Counted from the first letter of the stretch, positions 33,345 to 44,104 are shown. The stretch: 64,000 nt of DNA from Nocardia carnea (GCF_029868325.1 NZ_JARWNW010000261.1:58469-122468); one strand, 5' to 3'. A program made the numbers and translations. Notes: generated from the sequence alone by a model not told the origin.

Positions 33345-34058
33345 TCAGTTGCGCGGTACGCGCAGTACGCCGGCCTGCACGGTGAGCTGCTCGCCTGCCA
33401 GACCGGTTTCCTCGGCCAGATCCTCGATACCGAACGTATGCCATTCGCTGACGTTGCGAACCACCCGCGTGGGCGCTGCGTCACCACTGATCTGCCACGT
33501 GGAGGTCATCCGGATCAGATCCCCGCCGGCCGGTTCGGCTTCCAGCGACCCTTCGTAGACGAGGTCGCCGATCTGCTCGCGCGCCAGCTCCATCCTGGGC
33601 ATTGCCGTCGGGCGGGTGACCGGCAGCAGCTCAACCAGCACCGGCGCACCGGGCGCCAGCCGGGGCAGCACTCGATCCCACAGCGCCCGGCGCGCTTCGG
33701 CGCCGATATGGCCGAGCACACCGAAGACGATCAATGCCGATATCGAATCGGGCAGCACCACCGATTCCGCCGGTTCGGCCACGATGGTGACCCGGCGCCG
33801 GAGATCCTCGTCGGCGACGACATCATGGGTGAGGACCGCGCGCATCGCCGGTGCCGGTTCACAGGCGAGGATTTTCGCCGAGGGCAGCACCTCGGCGACG
33901 ATGCGGCAGGTGCGCCCCGTGCCCGCCCCGATATCGACCACCGGGCCCGCGCCGGGATCGACCTCGGCCAGTATTTTCCGCAGGGCGGCTTCCCCTTCGG
34001 CGTGGGCCCGGGGGACCAGGTCGTAGAACTCGGCGACCGGTGAGTAGAAGTCGTCCAT
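33345..34058 (-). CDS. Small SAM-dependent methyltransferase
   Basis: A 237-residue class I methyltransferase. MDDFYSPVAEFYDLV opens the protein, PVVDIGAGTGRTCRIVAEVLP is the SAM-binding loop, LACEPAPAMRAVL ends strand 2, and SVVLPDSISALIVFGVLGHIG is the post-II region. The second of two ATGs (34058) is chosen because AGGAG is eight bases upstream of it but only two from the first (34064). It is divergent from the MFS gene across a shared promoter with a Fur/Zur-like box, so it should be co-regulated with the exporter and is presumably a further tailoring enzyme of the left cluster. Substrate unknown. Confidence 0.82.
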   Translation of the reverse strand: MDDFYSPVAEFYDLVPRAHAEGEAALRKILAEVDPGAGPVVDIGAGTGRTCRIVAEVLPSAKILACEPAPAMRAVLTHDVVADEDLRRRVTIVAEPAESVVLPDSISALIVFGVLGHIGAEARRALWDRVLPRLAPGAPVLVELLPVTRPTAMPRMELAREQIGDLVYEGSLEAEPAGGDLIRMTSTWQISGDAAPTRVVRNVSEWHTFGIEDLAEETGLAGEQLTVQAGVLRVPRN

Positions 34059-34103
34059 GCGCATCTCTCCTGCTTGTGGGCACCGGAGCCAACTCGGCTC
34101 CTT

Positions 34104-34122
34104 AATGAAAAAGATTATCATT
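34104..34122. promoter_or_regulatory. Fur/Zur-like box between methyltransferase and MFS exporter
   Basis: AATGAAAAAGATTATCATT has AATGA/TCATT arms; extended by one base each side, eight of ten positions pair. It is similar to the boxes at 5600 and 13500. It lies 45 bp from the methyltransferase start and about 280 bp before the MFS gene. Another AT-rich segment at 34226-34256 is a probable promoter for the MFS gene. The rest of the 34123-34398 leader holds no gene. Confidence 0.6.
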
Positions 34123-34398
34123 ATGTACTAGCTTGGGGGGTGGTGCCGGCGAAGCGTTTTCGTGTCATCGGACCGGCGTCGCTGTCTCGCGGCCGTAACT
34201 CTCGACATCGAAGTAAGGGTGTGCTAACCATAATAAAAACACGCGTCACTAAATACGGGGTCGTGGAGCCCGGCCAGAGCCGCGCGGCGCGGTGCCGGCG
34301 GTTCGGTACCGGAGGCGCCGTCGACCGGTTTTGCCGCGCGACTCCGGAACCGGTGGAAGCCGGGCGGAGTGGCCGTGCTGATGATCGTGGAGAGGTAG

Positions 34399-35865
34399 AT
34401 GTCGCAAACGAACGAACCGGCCGCGGCGCCGGGAACCGGCGAACCGGTCGCGAAGCCGCCGACGCCCGAGCCGGCCGGGGGACCGCAGTCGAACAAACCG
34501 GCCGCAGTGCTGGCGACCGTGGTCATCGTGCAGTTCATGGTTTCGCTGGATCTGTCGGTGGTGAATGTCGCGCTACCGGCGATCCAGTCCGAATTCTCTG
34601 TGCCGGCTACGACGCTGCAGTGGATCGTCAACGCCTATGCCGTGGTCTTCGGCGGCTTCCTGCTGCTCGGGGGAAGGCTCGGCGACGTGATCGGACGCCG
34701 CCGCACCATGCTCGCCGGACTCGCGATCTTCGGTATCGCCAGTCTCGCGGGCGGTCTGGCCACCGACCCCGCGCTACTCATCACCGCTCGCGCGGTACAG
34801 GGGCTGGGCGCCGCCGCGCTGTCGCCGCTGTCTCTGGCCTTGATCACCGTCACTTTCGAGGAGGGCCCGGCCCGGAACAAGGCGGTGGGTCTGTGGGCCG
34901 GGGCGACCATGCTGGGTGGCGCACTCGGGGTGGTGGCCAGTGGAGTACTCACCGATTTCGTGGATTGGCGGTGGGTTTTCCTGATCAACGTGCCGATCGT
35001 GCTGGCCGCAGTGTTCACCGCCGCGACCGGAATCGCCGGCGCTCGTCAGCAGGCGCGGCCCCGGCTCGATATCGCCGGTGCACTCCTGGTCACGGCGGGA
35101 ATGCTGCTGGTGATTCTCGGTGTGGTGCGAACGGACGAACACGGCTGGGCGTCCGGCGTGACCATCGGAACCCTCGGGGTCGCTGTCCTCTTGCTGGCCG
35201 CCTTCGTCGTGGTGGAAACCCGGGTCCGCGAACCGTTGATGCGATTGCGTCTGCTCGCGCACGGAAGTGTGGCCGGCGCCAACGTGTTCGGGTTCATGAT
35301 CACCGCAGGCCAGCTGACTGCCTTCTACTTCGTTTCGCTGCATATGCAAACGGTGCTGCACTACACACCGGCCACCGCAGGTCTCGCTTTCGTGCCGTTC
35401 GCGCTCGGCGCGGTGGTGGGTATGCGCCTCGTGGCGATCATCGTGAATCGGTTCGGGCACCGCGCCGCGTTGGTGACCGGCGGACTACTCGGTGCGCTCG
35501 GTATCGCCTGGTTCGGCGTGGGTGCACCCGGCGGTTCGTTCCTCACCGATATCCTCGGACCGTCGATCGTGGGCAGTATCGGCATCGGCATGAGTTTCGT
35601 CGTTATGGGAACTGTTGCCATGCGCGGGGTTTCGGCCGAGGAGGCGGGGATGGCCTCCGGGCTGCTCAACAGTTCCCGCCAGCTCGGCGGCGCGCTCGGT
35701 CTGGCCGTGCTGACGACGGCGGCCGCGGCGGTGACCGCGGACGATCGGTCGCCACAGGCGTTGAGCGACGGCTACTCCACCGCATTCTTCCTGGCCGGTG
35801 GTCTCATCGCGGTCGGGACAGTGGCCGCCGGCCTGTTGATCCCGCGAGCCGAAAAGGAGGCCTGA
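34399..35865 (+). CDS. MFS exporter, DHA2-like (EmrB/QacA type)
   Basis: A 488-residue major-facilitator protein with about 14 hydrophobic segments. After a 35-residue Pro/Ala-rich cytoplasmic tail come VVIVQFMVSLDLSVVNVALPAI, the motif-C-like LGAAALSPLSLALI and the cytoplasmic GGRLGDVIGRRR loop (motif A). The start has GGAGAGG upstream. DHA2 members are proton-driven exporters of drugs and also of siderophores. Position at the end of the left cluster and the shared Fur/Zur-like box suggest it exports the apo-metallophore, with the YbtPQ-like pair as re-importer. Confidence 0.85.
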   Translation: MSQTNEPAAAPGTGEPVAKPPTPEPAGGPQSNKPAAVLATVVIVQFMVSLDLSVVNVALPAIQSEFSVPATTLQWIVNAYAVVFGGFLLLGGRLGDVIGRRRTMLAGLAIFGIASLAGGLATDPALLITARAVQGLGAAALSPLSLALITVTFEEGPARNKAVGLWAGATMLGGALGVVASGVLTDFVDWRWVFLINVPIVLAAVFTAATGIAGARQQARPRLDIAGALLVTAGMLLVILGVVRTDEHGWASGVTIGTLGVAVLLLAAFVVVETRVREPLMRLRLLAHGSVAGANVFGFMITAGQLTAFYFVSLHMQTVLHYTPATAGLAFVPFALGAVVGMRLVAIIVNRFGHRAALVTGGLLGALGIAWFGVGAPGGSFLTDILGPSIVGSIGIGMSFVVMGTVAMRGVSAEEAGMASGLLNSSRQLGGALGLAVLTTAAAAVTADDRSPQALSDGYSTAFFLAGGLIAVGTVAAGLLIPRAEKEA

Positions 35866-36312
35866 GATAAAGGACCCTGTCGACCGCCGCTAGTGGGCGC
35901 CGACCGGCACGGCCTGTTTCGCGTCGTCCGCACTCGGCGGTTGTGGCAGCTGCCCTCGTGAACCTGCTCGACACCAGGGGGCGCCCAGCTGAGTGTCGAG
36001 GCCGATGGTCGTTAGCAATATGCCGGCGGTGGTGTGGTCGGTCGCGGGGCTGTCCACGATCGCAGGAAGAGTGTTAGCTTAGGCTAAGCGAAGTGGGTGT
36101 CCGGGTTCGGCGGTGACCGTGCCGGGCGGTGAGGCGGGAGCGGTGGTGAGCGGTCCGGTGGCGACGCGGGGTCGAATGCTGCCCTGCCGCATCCCTGGCG
36201 TGCGCGTGCCGCTCCGGACGGGACACCGCCGTCGGTGCACCTATGAGGACCGGTTGACCATCTCATCCCGAGCACCCGCGGAGGCTCCCGTGCTTATCTC
36301 GAGAGGCGTATC
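35866..36312. other. Intergenic boundary between the two metallophore clusters
   Basis: About 450 bases without a convincing gene. The only structure is the iron box at 36074-36092. The leader from there to the GTG at 36313 is about 220 bases, ending with GAGAGG as ribosome binding site; a similar GAGAGGCGT element precedes the NRPS start at 44358. Confidence 0.5.
36074..36092. promoter_or_regulatory. IdeR/DmdR-type iron box upstream of salicyl-AMP ligase
   Basis: TTAGCTTAGGCTAAGCGAA matches 16 of 19 positions of the IdeR consensus TTAGGTTAGGCTAACCTAA and has a palindromic core AGCTTAG-G-CTAAGC. It is about 220 bp before the start codon. Confidence 0.75.
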
Positions 36313-37926
36313 GTGACATCCCCTACCACGTCCAGCACCTACCGCGACGGCTATGTCGCCTTTCCCGCCGAGCAGGCCGCGGAATACCGCAGCGCCGGCT
36401 ATTGGCAGGGACGTTCACTCGGTGAACTGCTGCGGGACACCGCGCGGCGGTATCCGCATCGGACCGCGCTACTCGGCGACGAGGCGCTCGATTACGCGAC
36501 GCTGGACGCGGAGGCCGATCGGATGGCACACGGGTTTCGTGCGCTCGGGATCGCGCCGGGGGACCGGGTCGTGGTGCAGCTACCGAATGTGGTGGAGTTC
36601 GTGCCGGTGTTGTTCGGGCTGTTGCGGGCCGGAATCATCCCGGTGCTCACCTTGCCCGCGCATCGGCGCAGCGAGATCGAGCATCTGGCCAGGCTCTCCG
36701 AGGCGGTCGGCTATATCGTGGCCGACCGGATAGGTGACTTCGACTATCGCGAGCTGGCCGCGGCGGTCCGGGACGCGGTGCCGTCGCTGGGGCACGTGCT
36801 GGTGCTCGGTGATCCCGGCGCCTTCGTCGATCTCGGGTCTGTCCCGCGGGCGGGCGGTTCGCTCCCCGCGATCGATTCGAGCGATATCGCACTCATGCTG
36901 GTGTCCGGTGGCACCACCGGGCTGCCGAAGCTGATCGCGCGCACCCACGACGATTACGTCTACAACGCGACCGCCGGCGCGCAAGTATGCGAACTGACCG
37001 CCGACGACGTCTACCTGGCGGCACTTCCCGCGGCGCACAACTTCCCACTCGCCTGTCCCGGCATCCTCGGCACCGTCGCCGTCGGTGGCGCGGTGGCCTT
37101 CGTCGCCGAGGCCAGTCCGGAGAACGCCTTCGCCGCGATCGAACGGCACCGCGTGACCGTGACCGCCGTCGTCCCGCCGATCGCCCAGTTGTGGTGCGCT
37201 GCGGTCGAATGGGAAGAGGCCGATCTGTCCTCACTGCGGTTGCTGCAGGTGGGCGGTGCCCGCCTGGCCGAGGTGAACGCTCGTGAGGTCGGACCCGCCC
37301 TCGGTGCGCGGTTACAGCAGGTGTTCGGTATGGCCGAGGGGTTGCTCAACTTCACCCGCCTCGACGACCCGGACGAGCTGGTCCTCGCGACGCAGGGGCG
37401 GCCGCTGTCCCCGGCCGACGAAGTCCGGGTCGTCGACGGTAACGGCAATGATGTCCCTCCGGGGGAGGAGGGCGAACTGCTCACCAAGGGGCCCTACACG
37501 ATTCGGGGCTACTATCGGGCTCCCGAGCACAATGCCCGCGCTTTCACTCCGGACGGCTACTACCGCAGCGGTGATCTGGTGCGCCGCCTGCCGAGCGGCC
37601 ATCTCGTTGTCTCCGGCCGTATCAAGGACGTGATCAACCGCGGTGGCGAGAACGTCTCCTGCGACGAGCTCGAGGAACATCTGCTCGCGCATCCGGCGGT
37701 TCGCCATGCCGCTGCCGTCGGGTTACCCGATGATGCGCTCGGTGAAAAAGTCTGTGCCGTCCTGGTGGTGGACGGCGAGATGCCGACGCTGCCCGAGATC
37801 AAGACCTTCCTGACCGATCGCGGTGTGGCCACCTACAAACTTCCCGATGTCCTCCGTCGTTCGGATGCGCTGCCCACGACCGCAGTGGGCAAGATCGACA
37901 AGAAGGCGCTGCGCGGCGCGGGGTGA
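36313..37926 (+). CDS. mbtA: Salicyl-AMP ligase (MbtA/YbtE/DhbE family)
   Basis: A 537-residue stand-alone aryl-acid adenylation enzyme that activates salicylate (or 2,3-dihydroxybenzoate) as AMP ester and loads it on an aryl carrier protein. Motifs: ALLGDEALDYATLD (A1 region), LVSGGTTGLPKLIARTHDDYVYN (A3, with the family's typical TGLPKLI and ThxDY), FGMAEGLLNFTRLDDP (A5), YYRSGDLVRRL (A7), GRIKDVINRGGENVS (A8) and the catalytic Lys in TAVGKIDKKAL (A10). The GTG at 36313 has GAGAGG upstream. An iron box precedes it. It is the only such ligase in the window, so it likely serves the ArCPs of both the 44-kb NRPS and the 13.5-kb NRPS. It converges on the second salicylate synthase. Confidence 0.9.
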   Translation: MTSPTTSSTYRDGYVAFPAEQAAEYRSAGYWQGRSLGELLRDTARRYPHRTALLGDEALDYATLDAEADRMAHGFRALGIAPGDRVVVQLPNVVEFVPVLFGLLRAGIIPVLTLPAHRRSEIEHLARLSEAVGYIVADRIGDFDYRELAAAVRDAVPSLGHVLVLGDPGAFVDLGSVPRAGGSLPAIDSSDIALMLVSGGTTGLPKLIARTHDDYVYNATAGAQVCELTADDVYLAALPAAHNFPLACPGILGTVAVGGAVAFVAEASPENAFAAIERHRVTVTAVVPPIAQLWCAAVEWEEADLSSLRLLQVGGARLAEVNAREVGPALGARLQQVFGMAEGLLNFTRLDDPDELVLATQGRPLSPADEVRVVDGNGNDVPPGEEGELLTKGPYTIRGYYRAPEHNARAFTPDGYYRSGDLVRRLPSGHLVVSGRIKDVINRGGENVSCDELEEHLLAHPAVRHAAAVGLPDDALGEKVCAVLVVDGEMPTLPEIKTFLTDRGVATYKLPDVLRRSDALPTTAVGKIDKKALRGAG

Positions 37927-38012
37927 CGGGCGAGGGACGCGGGCCGGCGTCGTCGCCTCTGGAGCGAGGTTCCCCGGTAGGTGAGCGCCGGTTGTCCGGT
38001 ACCAGCGCTCGG

Positions 38013-39326
38013 CTATGCCGCGACGACGTATGGCGCGATGCTCTCGAGTTTCTCGCAGGTCTCCTCGAATTCGCGCTCGGGCGTGGATTGTTCCATGATC
38101 CCGGCGCCGGCGCGGAGCCAGGCGCCGTGGATGGTCTGGTAGACCGCACGGAGGACCAGCGTGGCCTCCAACGAACCCGTGGGCGAAACATTAAGTACCG
38201 CACCCGAATACAATCCGCGCGGATCCCGGTCGAGCCGGAAGATGGCATCGACGCCTTCGCGCTTGGGGATTCCGGAGGCGGTGACGGCGGGGAACAGTGC
38301 CTCCAGGGCGTCCCAGCCGGTGCGGTCGGCCGGGAGCAGGCCGCGGACGGTGGAGGTGAGGTGTTGGACGCTACCGCGTTCCCGCACGGTCATGAACTCA
38401 CTGATGGCCGGTGTGCCCGGTGTGGCGATACCGCTGATCTCGGTGAACGAGGTGTTCACCGACATCGCGTGCTCGGCGATCTCCTTGGGATCGCCGAGCA
38501 GATCCGCACGCGCGGCGAGATCGGCCGCGTGGCTGCGCCCGAAGCGCCGGGTGCCGGCCACCGGCATGGTGGTGATCACGCGGCCGTCGTCGACGGAAAC
38601 GACCAGTTCCGGGCTGAAACCCGCCGCCGCCAGCCCGCCCAGCCGCAGCAGGAACGAGCGCGCGGGGGTGTTGTGCGCCCGGCCGAGCCGGTAGGTGGCC
38701 GGTACGTCGACAACGAAGGGCAACTCGACCTTCCGTGACAGGATCACCTTCCGGTAGCGGCCGTCCCGGATTTCCGCCGACGCCTCGGCGACGCGTTCGC
38801 GATAGCTGGTCCGATCGCTGCGGATATCGGTCGGGTGTGGTATCGGTGGGGCACTGTCCTGCGCGGCAACGACGAGATCGTGGATCGTTCGTGCTTCCTC
38901 GGGTGTCGCGCCGGAGATCCGGATACCGGAGGTCGCGATGCGCACTTCGATACGGGGAATCATCAGATGCGCCAGTGTGGTCGGCGCTGTCACATGCACG
39001 GTCGCGTCCAGTGCCCATGCGCAGAATTCGAATCCGATCCACCCGTAGACGTTCTGTCCCTCGAGTGGTAGTGCGCGGAGTGCCTGGTCGAGAGTGTTCG
39101 CGGGTCTGCCTGTCCACCGGCGTGTGCTGGTGTGACCGTCCCATTCGACGCGCAGCTCCTCGACGCCCAGTTCGACAGTGCCGATCGGGTCGGCCGCGAA
39201 CACCCACATGCCCGGTCGTTCGTACACCACGTACTCGCCGAACCGGTCGGACCCCGCCAATCCCGCCACCGCTGCCACCGGATCGGTCACATACTCCGCC
39301 TGTGAGCGTTCATCCGTGATCGACAA
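38013..39326 (-). CDS. mbtI: Salicylate synthase (MbtI type), copy 2
   Basis: A 437-residue MbtI-family enzyme making salicylate from chorismate. Conserved: general-base Lys in YRKVILSRK, general-acid Glu in GFSPEL, the KEIAEH segment, RERGSVQHL, ASGIPK, GLYSGAV and the C-terminal FEETCEKL magnesium ligands. A TTG start at 39326 is supported by GGAGG four bases upstream, and the family start MSITDE-like text fits. It is divergent from irtA and lies 34 bp from a perfectly palindromic iron box, so it should be induced by iron starvation. It is closer to mycobacterial MbtI (VILSRKVELPFVVDVPATYRLG) than copy 1 and supplies the aryl cap of the iron siderophore. Confidence 0.92.
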   Translation of the reverse strand: MSITDERSQAEYVTDPVAAVAGLAGSDRFGEYVVYERPGMWVFAADPIGTVELGVEELRVEWDGHTSTRRWTGRPANTLDQALRALPLEGQNVYGWIGFEFCAWALDATVHVTAPTTLAHLMIPRIEVRIATSGIRISGATPEEARTIHDLVVAAQDSAPPIPHPTDIRSDRTSYRERVAEASAEIRDGRYRKVILSRKVELPFVVDVPATYRLGRAHNTPARSFLLRLGGLAAAGFSPELVVSVDDGRVITTMPVAGTRRFGRSHAADLAARADLLGDPKEIAEHAMSVNTSFTEISGIATPGTPAISEFMTVRERGSVQHLTSTVRGLLPADRTGWDALEALFPAVTASGIPKREGVDAIFRLDRDPRGLYSGAVLNVSPTGSLEATLVLRAVYQTIHGAWLRAGAGIMEQSTPEREFEETCEKLESIAPYVVAA

Positions 39327-39359
39327 CGGTCCTCCAAGATCATGCGTACAAGCGAAGGG

Positions 39360-39378
39360 TTAGGCTAGCATAGCCTAA
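39360..39378. promoter_or_regulatory. Palindromic IdeR-type iron box, mbtI/irtA divergent promoter
   Basis: TTAGGCTAGCATAGCCTAA is a perfect inverted repeat around GCA, extending two more bases on each side (39358-39380). It matches 15 of 19 positions of the IdeR consensus and is placed directly before the mbtI start. Confidence 0.78.
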
Positions 39379-39490
39379 CCTCGATGGGGTGGCTTCCTGA
39401 TGTGATGCGAAAACGCTGGTCGCGCAGCTACAGTGCACTTCTGTCGAGGGGGTGTGAATAGTCTGCTGGATCTGGTTTTTGCGCCTCAGG

Positions 39491-39509
39491 TATGTGTAGG
39501 CTAACCAAA
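39491..39509. promoter_or_regulatory. Second iron box, upstream of irtA
   Basis: TATGTGTAGGCTAACCAAA matches 14 of 19 consensus positions, including the core TAGGCTAACC. It lies about 130 bp before the irtA start, so the divergent region has one box per direction. Confidence 0.65.
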
Positions 39510-39637
39510 GTTGTCGGTCATGTCCCGGTCGGGAGGCACGAAGGCGGCGTATGGCGGTGCGCCGACTCGTGCGCCGTGGTTGTTCGGCAGATGACCTCGA
39601 CGGTCATCGAGTCTGGTATCGGAGGACACATACCGCA

Positions 39638-42328
39638 ATGGCTCGCAGAGGATTTCAAGGTGTGGTACTGAACGCCTTCGGCGTCCAGTACCACACCGCC
39701 ACCGTCTCGGCTGCTGAGCAGTTGACACCGCGGATGCGCCGGATCTGGTTGAGTGCGCCGACGCTGCTGGCGGATATCGATATCGAACCGACGGCGTGGC
39801 TGCGGATGTGGTTCCCGGACAACAAGGGTTCGGACGCGGAATTCCAGCGCGGATACACGATCGCGGAGGTCGATCCGGAGGTCCCCGGCCGGTTCGCGGT
39901 GGATTTCGTACTACACGAACCCGCGGGCCCGGCGTCGGCGTGGGCGGTGGACGTCACCGGCGGTGAGACGATCGAGGTGACCTCGTTCGGCTCGCGGGGA
40001 TTCTCGGTCTCGGAAGATCTTCCGGCCGGATACCTGCTGATCGGTGACTCGGCGTCGGTTCCGGCGATCAATACGATCCTGGCCGCACTGCCGCATCAGG
40101 TGGCGGTCGAGGTGTACCTGGAACAGCATCACGACGATGACCTGCTGATTTCGCTCGTGCACCACCCGTTGGCGCGGGTGCACTGGGTGCCACGAACCTC
40201 GGAAGAAGCCCTTGCCGCGGCCCTCGAAGTGCGGGACTGGTCGAACTGGTACGCCTGGATGGGCCCGGAATCGAAGGCGCTGAAGCACCTTCGCGCACGG
40301 GTGAAGGAATTCGGCTTCCCCAAGACCGATGTGTACGCGCAGGCGTACTGGGTGCACGGCCGGGCGATGGGAAAGGAACGCGGCGCCGAGGAGCGTGCCG
40401 CCGCGGCCTCCGCCCTGCTCCCGGCCGCCGCGGCGGAGCATGCAGTCGCCGGCACTGCGCCGGACGGACCCGTATCGAAGGCGCCCGAAGCGAAAGAGCC
40501 GGAGACCGCCGCCGTCGAACCGGCCTCGGGCACAGCCGCGGCGGCGCGGGCTGCCGGTGACAACTCGGCTCAGGACGCAGACTCCATTCGGGCCGGCAAC
40601 TGGCGTTCCCAGGCGGGTAGCCGGCTGTTCGCCGACGTCAAGCCGAAGCTCTACGTGGCGGGCGTCCTGCAGTTCTTCGTCACACCGATCCAGCTGGCGC
40701 CCTACGTGCTGCTGGTGGAACTGGCACGCGAACTCCTCGCGGGCAGTGGGAACGACACCCTGTGGCGTCTCGGCCTGTGGGCACTGGGACTGTTCGGGCT
40801 GGGCGTGGCGCTGGAATCGGCGCTGCAACTGTGGTTGCACTCGGTCGACGCGCGGTTCAGTCGTGATCTGCGTGGCCGGTTGCTCGGCAAGCTGGCGAAG
40901 CTGCCGCTGGGCTGGTTCACCGCCCGCAGTTCGGGACAGGTGGACAAGCTGATCAACGGTGACACCTTGTCACTGCACTATCTGATCACGCACGCGGTGG
41001 TCGACGCGGTGGCCGCGGTGGTGGCGCCGCTGGCCGTGCTGGTCTACCTGTTCTTCGTCGACTGGCGCATGGGTCTGGTGCTGCTGATACCGATCCTGGC
41101 CTACATCTTCACGATGATGACGATGATGGCGACATCCGGGCCGAAAACGATGCAGGCGCAGCGCTGGAGCGAACGGATGAAGCGCGAGGCGACCTCCTAT
41201 ATGGACGGGCAGCCGGTGATCCGGGTGTTCGGTGGTGCGGCGGCATCGCCGTTCCGGCGCAGCCTGGACCAGTACATCGGCTTCCTCGACGGCTGGCAGC
41301 GGCCGTTCGTCGGCAAGAAGTCGGCGATGGACCTGATCACCCGGCCGGTCACCTTCCTGTGGCTGATCCTGGTGGCCGGCACCGCGCTGGTCGTGGGCGG
41401 CGGCCTGGCCCCGGTGGATCTGTTGCCGTTCCTGTTCCTGGGCACCACCTTCGGCTCGCGCCTGCTCGGTATCGGCTACGGCATGATGGGGCTGCGGGAG
41501 GGCCGCGAGGCGGCGCAGAAGATCCAGGTCGTCTTGGACACCGACGAGCTCGAGGTGCGATCCGGCCCCGCGGGTCCGGCGGACGAGCCGGGCCGGGTGG
41601 TATTCGACGAGGTGACCTTCGGCTATCGGCCGGGTGCGCCGGTGATCGAGAATGTCTCGCTCACGCTGGAACCCGGCACGGTGACCGCGCTGGTCGGCTC
41701 CTCGGGTGCCGGAAAGTCGACGCTGGCCGCCTTGCTGGCGCGCTTCTACGATATCGGTACCGGTGCGATCCGGGTCGGTGGCCGCGATATCACGACCCTG
41801 ACGCCGGACGAGTTGTACGCGCAGGTCGGCTTCGTTTTCCAGGACACCCAGCTGATCCGCGGTACGGTCCGGGAGAATATCGCCCTCGCGGTGCCGGAGG
41901 CGTCCGGCGAAGCGATCGAGCGTGCCGCGCGGGACGCCCAGATCCACGACCGGATCCTGCGATTGCCGCAGGGATACGACACCGTGCTGGGCGCCGGCAG
42001 CACGATGTCTGGAGGCGAACGGCAGCGGCTCACCATCGCCCGGGCCCTGCTGGCCGATACCCCGGTGCTGGTGCTGGACGAGGCCACCGCGTATGCCGAC
42101 CCCGAGTCCGAGTATCTGGTGCAGCAGGCGCTCAACCGGCTGACCATCGGGCGGACGGTACTGGTGATCGCGCATCGGCTGCGTACGGTCACCGAGGCCG
42201 ATCGGATCGTGGTGCTGGAGGGCGGCCGGATCGCCGAATCCGGCACACACAGCGAACTGCTCGCTGCCGAGGGGCGCTACCGGCAGCTGTGGAATGCCGG
42301 CGCCGATATGAAGGAGACCGCCCGATGA
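39638..42328 (+). CDS. irtA: IrtA-like siderophore ABC importer with N-terminal FAD siderophore-interacting domain
   Basis: An 896-residue three-part protein. Residues 1-265 are the FAD-binding siderophore-interacting (ferric reductase) domain: [42 protein letters not shown], and [16 protein letters not shown] linker rich in Ala/Glu/Pro (about 250-330) follows, then the exporter-fold membrane domain, then an ATPase with Walker [10 protein letters not shown] near 687, [18 protein letters not shown] MSGGERQR and Walker [10 protein letters not shown]. It closely follows M. tuberculosis IrtA throughout, as I remember that sequence; there IrtAB imports ferric (carboxy)mycobactin and the domain reduces the iron. 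The ATG at 39638 matches the IrtA N-terminus, with GGAGGA about eleven bases upstream. It overlaps irtB by four bases. Confidence 0.93.
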   Translation: MARRGFQGVVLNAFGVQYHTATVSAAEQLTPRMRRIWLSAPTLLADIDIEPTAWLRMWFPDNKGSDAEFQRGYTIAEVDPEVPGRFAVDFVLHEPAGPASAWAVDVTGGETIEVTSFGSRGFSVSEDLPAGYLLIGDSASVPAINTILAALPHQVAVEVYLEQHHDDDLLISLVHHPLARVHWVPRTSEEALAAALEVRDWSNWYAWMGPESKALKHLRARVKEFGFPKTDVYAQAYWVHGRAMGKERGAEERAAAASALLPAAAAEHAVAGTAPDGPVSKAPEAKEPETAAVEPASGTAAAARAAGDNSAQDADSIRAGNWRSQAGSRLFADVKPKLYVAGVLQFFVTPIQLAPYVLLVELARELLAGSGNDTLWRLGLWALGLFGLGVALESALQLWLHSVDARFSRDLRGRLLGKLAKLPLGWFTARSSGQVDKLINGDTLSLHYLITHAVVDAVAAVVAPLAVLVYLFFVDWRMGLVLLIPILAYIFTMMTMMATSGPKTMQAQRWSERMKREATSYMDGQPVIRVFGGAAASPFRRSLDQYIGFLDGWQRPFVGKKSAMDLITRPVTFLWLILVAGTALVVGGGLAPVDLLPFLFLGTTFGSRLLGIGYGMMGLREGREAAQKIQVVLDTDELEVRSGPAGPADEPGRVVFDEVTFGYRPGAPVIENVSLTLEPGTVTALVGSSGAGKSTLAALLARFYDIGTGAIRVGGRDITTLTPDELYAQVGFVFQDTQLIRGTVRENIALAVPEASGEAIERAARDAQIHDRILRLPQGYDTVLGAGSTMSGGERQRLTIARALLADTPVLVLDEATAYADPESEYLVQQALNRLTIGRTVLVIAHRLRTVTEADRIVVLEGGRIAESGTHSELLAAEGRYRQLWNAGADMKETAR

Positions 42329-44079
42329 TCCGCACCATGCTGAGCCTGCTGCCGGCCGAGCAGCGCAGCCGGACCACCGGTTACCTCGGTCTTCTCCTCG
42401 TTTCGGTGATTCTGCGGGCGATCGCCGTGGTGCTGGTGGTGCCACTGGTCACGGACCTGTTCGGGAACACCCCGGCCGACGCCTGGCGGTGGGTGGGGGC
42501 GCTGACCGTCGCCGTCGCCGCGGGCTGGATCGTGGACACGATCACCTCGCGGATCGGTTTCGATCTGGGCTTCCATCTGCTCGACAATGCCCAGCGGTCG
42601 GTATCGGCGCAGGTGGCGCGAATTCCGCTGCGCTGGTTCACCGAGGAGAACTCGGCCGTCACCCGGCGCGCGATCGCCACCACCGGCCCGGATCTGGTGG
42701 GCCTGGTGGGATATCTGGTCACCCCCTTGATCCAGGCCGTCGCCCTCCCGGTCGCGATCGCCGTCGCGCTGGTGCCGATCGCCTGGCAACTGGGCCTGGT
42801 CGCGCTGCTGGCCCTGCCGTTGATGCTGGGTTCGCTGTGGCTGACCGGCCTGCTCACCCGGCGCGCGGCCACGGTGTCCAAGGATACGAACAGTGTGCTC
42901 ACCGAGCGCATTCTCGAATTCGCCCGAACCCAGGCGGCGCTGCGCGCGGCGCGGCGCGCGGAACCGGCCCGCAACGAGACCGGTGCGGCACTGGCCGCCC
43001 AGCACGGCGCGACGACCCGGTTGCTGCTGCTGAACATCCCGGGACAGGTGCTGTTCGGTCTGGCGAGCCAGATCGCGCTGCTGGCGATGGCGGGAACCGT
43101 CACCTGGCTGGCGGTGGCGGGCACCATCGGTATTCCCGAGGCGATCGCACTGATCGTCGTGGTGGTGCGGTTCCTGGAACCGTTCGCCGCGTTCGGTGAT
43201 CTCGCGACGGCGCTGGAAACCAGTCGTGGTGCGCTGCGCGATATTCGCACCGTCGTCGAGGCGCCCGAACCGGAACGGCACAGCGAGACGGTCCCCGAGA
43301 CCCGCGAGCCGGCTCCGGTGGCGTTGCGCGCCGTATCTTTCGCCTACGGCGCCGAGCCGGTGCTCGACGGTATCGATATCGAGTTCGCGGCAGGCAAGGT
43401 GACGGCGGTGGTCGGACCGTCGGGATCCGGCAAGAGCACGCTGCTCGCGCTGGTATCGGGTTTGGAAGCGCCCACCTCCGGCAGTGTCACCGTGGCCGGT
43501 GTGGACCGCGGTGCTCTCGACGCCGCGCATCGTCCGGCGGTGGCGAGCATGGTTTTCCAGCAGCCCTACCTGTTCTCCGGCACCATCCGGGAGAACGTCC
43601 TGGCGGGAGCTCCGGAGGCCGATCCGGAGCAGGTCGCGCAGGCGCTGCGCCTGGCGCGGGTCGACGAGTTCGCGGCACGGCTGCCGGACGGGCTGGACAC
43701 TCCGGTCGGGGAGGCGGGCACCGCGTTGTCGGGTGGTGAACGCCAGCGGGTCTCGATCGCCCGGGCACTGTTGAAGCCGTCGTCGGTATTGCTTGTGGAC
43801 GAGGGCACCAGTGCGCTCGATGCGGAGAACGAGGCCGCGGTGGTCGCCGCGATCACCGGCGACCCGCAGCAGCGGACGCGGGTGGTGGTGACGCATCGCC
43901 TCGCCACCATCGCGGGCGCCGATCGCGTGCTGTTCCTGGACGAGGGCCGCATCGTCGAGGACGGCACGGTCGACGAATTGCGGGCGGCGAACGGGCGTTT
44001 CGCCGAGTTCTGGGCACAGCAGCACCAGGCTGCCGGCTGGCGGATCAGCGCGGACCCCGCCGCGGTGGGCGCGCTCTGA
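42325..44079 (+). CDS. irtB: IrtB-like siderophore ABC importer subunit
   Basis: A 584-residue exporter-fold half transporter, starting inside the irtA stop (ATGA). The membrane domain covers about 1-310 with hydrophobic segments from residue 20. The ATPase has Walker [10 protein letters not shown] near 365, [15 protein letters not shown] and Walker [13 protein letters not shown]. It forms the heterodimer partner of IrtA for ferric-siderophore import at the inner membrane. A hairpin 26 bp after its stop suggests the transcript ends there. Confidence 0.92.
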   Translation: MIRTMLSLLPAEQRSRTTGYLGLLLVSVILRAIAVVLVVPLVTDLFGNTPADAWRWVGALTVAVAAGWIVDTITSRIGFDLGFHLLDNAQRSVSAQVARIPLRWFTEENSAVTRRAIATTGPDLVGLVGYLVTPLIQAVALPVAIAVALVPIAWQLGLVALLALPLMLGSLWLTGLLTRRAATVSKDTNSVLTERILEFARTQAALRAARRAEPARNETGAALAAQHGATTRLLLLNIPGQVLFGLASQIALLAMAGTVTWLAVAGTIGIPEAIALIVVVVRFLEPFAAFGDLATALETSRGALRDIRTVVEAPEPERHSETVPETREPAPVALRAVSFAYGAEPVLDGIDIEFAAGKVTAVVGPSGSGKSTLLALVSGLEAPTSGSVTVAGVDRGALDAAHRPAVASMVFQQPYLFSGTIRENVLAGAPEADPEQVAQALRLARVDEFAARLPDGLDTPVGEAGTALSGGERQRVSIARALLKPSSVLLVDEGTSALDAENEAAVVAAITGDPQQRTRVVVTHRLATIAGADRVLFLDEGRIVEDGTVDELRAANGRFAEFWAQQHQAAGWRISADPAAVGAL

Positions 44080-44104
44080 CGGCTGCTCTGTATCCGTAGG
44101 CCGG

